A DNA stretch of 64,000 nt from Thalassospira alkalitolerans (GTDB lineage Bacteria > Pseudomonadota > Alphaproteobacteria > Rhodospirillales > Thalassospiraceae), in contig NZ_JFKB01000001.1 of assembly GCF_002115745.1 (NCBI RefSeq), positions 592,188-656,187 on the forward strand, read 5' to 3'. This document shows positions 63,568-64,000 of the stretch, piece by piece. The notes beneath the pieces are model-generated. The model worked only from the letters and a program-made list of their open reading frames with translations, had not been told where the DNA came from and did not search any database. The position numbers and the translations under genes were made by a program. Numbering within the stretch: the stretch's first letter is position 1; each line of letters starts with the position of its first letter.

Positions 63568-63930
63568 GGTTCAGACCTTTTATATGGCGATGGTGAATGC
63601 GGGGTGGCATCGGGGGTTTTGGGTTTCAGACGAAACCGGTTTTTCCCTGAATAAATCAGTCTGAAATCTCATACGCCGGATGCTTTCTGTAAAAAAGCGA
63701 AAATCTTGTGTCGATTTGAACGCAACTCTTTTCATATTCGTGCCGAAGCTATTGGACTCCATGTCGGATTCTTGATGCTATCGGTTTGTTTCTGCCGGTT
63801 TTACGGTGTTTCCGGCGGGGGCTTCATGGTTTGGTGATTGTCTTGGCGTTGGGGCATGTTGATGGCAAATCCCGGAAAGACCAGTGTTTGTGCGGACTGT
63901 TTCGGGGGTGAAAATAACTATCTTCAGAAA
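63568..63930. other. Non-coding region before the terminal promoter
   Basis: No gene supported on either strand. I see no RNA signature in this part; it separates ugpQ (minus strand) from the promoter at 63934-63984. Confidence 0.5.
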
Positions 63931-63933
63931 TAT

Positions 63934-63984
63934 CCAAAAAACTTCAAAAAAGGTGTTTACAGGTTTGTTTATGGGCCCTATAAC
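63934..63984 (+). promoter_or_regulatory. Strong promoter, probably of an rRNA operon beyond the window
   Basis: TTTACA (63956-63961), exactly 17 bases, TATAAC (63979-63984), with two A-tracts upstream (63934-63950) that resemble an UP element. The sequence after the -10 box, CCGCCTCCACCGACGG, is GC-rich, as in stable-RNA leaders of Rhodospirillales as I remember them. No ORF follows within the window. Confidence 0.65.
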
Positions 63985-64000
63985 CCGCCTCCACCGACGG

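Noticed and set aside
1..64000. CRISPR arrays, insertion sequences, prophage genes
   Set aside because: No repeat-spacer pattern, transposase, integrase or phage structural gene was seen on either strand.

Overview
The window looks like chromosomal DNA of a free-living, flagellated alphaproteobacterium, most likely Rhodospirillales and perhaps Thalassospira-like. This is an inference from gene content, moderate GC, a fused trpE-trpG gene, a SAM-II riboswitch and the style of the housekeeping genes. I see no insertion sequence, integrase, prophage or CRISPR array. The only RNA gene is a tRNA-Gly(CCC), but the last 70 bases look like the promoter of a stable-RNA (probably rRNA) operon that starts beyond the end.

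Layout. 1-6 kb: a cut LysR regulator divergent from a glutathione S-transferase, then on the minus strand a peroxiredoxin-like/2OG-Fe(II) oxygenase fusion, dapE and dapD (lysine/peptidoglycan precursor synthesis) and a HAD nucleotidase. 6.3-8 kb: a PAS/GGDEF-like/EAL c-di-GMP protein. 8.2-18.5 kb: a flagellar block (flagellin, fliD, fliS-like, flgD, flgE, flgN-like, flgK, flgL) interrupted by an ECF sigma factor, a membrane protein and a heavy-metal-sensor-like protein. 18.5-23.7 kb: periplasmic binding protein, pckA, HugZ-like protein, DUF1289, CsbD and an RNA methyltransferase. 23.9-30.6 kb: trpEG with a complete trp attenuator, a voltage-gated K+ channel, trpF, then ubiE-ubiB on the other strand.

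30.6-39.5 kb: GNAT, a chemoreceptor, a TPR/glycosyltransferase-like protein, a three-gene cassette (secreted small protein, M48 lipoprotein protease, CHASE2 membrane protein) and gpt. 39.7-49.9 kb: tRNA-Gly, an ArsI plus Cys-rich ECF sigma pair, an SNase-like protein, two trkH paralogues flanking asd, a Cache-GGDEF cyclase and purU, then tag. 50.1-57.3 kb: a histidine kinase, a MerA-like oxidoreductase coupled to a TVP38 protein, metZ under a SAM-II riboswitch, apaG, folE, and cytochrome c'. 57.3-64 kb: an FN3K-family kinase and low-molecular-weight phosphatase (candidate protein-deglycation pair), an AraC regulator, an unrecognised 420-residue protein, a MATE exporter, ugpQ, and the terminal promoter.

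How it works together: most blocks are ordinary core metabolism (lysine, tryptophan, methionine, ubiquinone, folate, gluconeogenesis). The parts that stand out are regulatory: a probably leaderless trpL attenuator, a SAM-II element with its own terminator, and a bipartite motif with identical spacing in front of both the flagellin and the flgD transcription units. Three small multi-gene modules have no obvious textbook description: the sigma/anti-sigma/metal-sensor insert in the flagellar block, the ArsI-sigma pair, and the M48-CHASE2 cassette.
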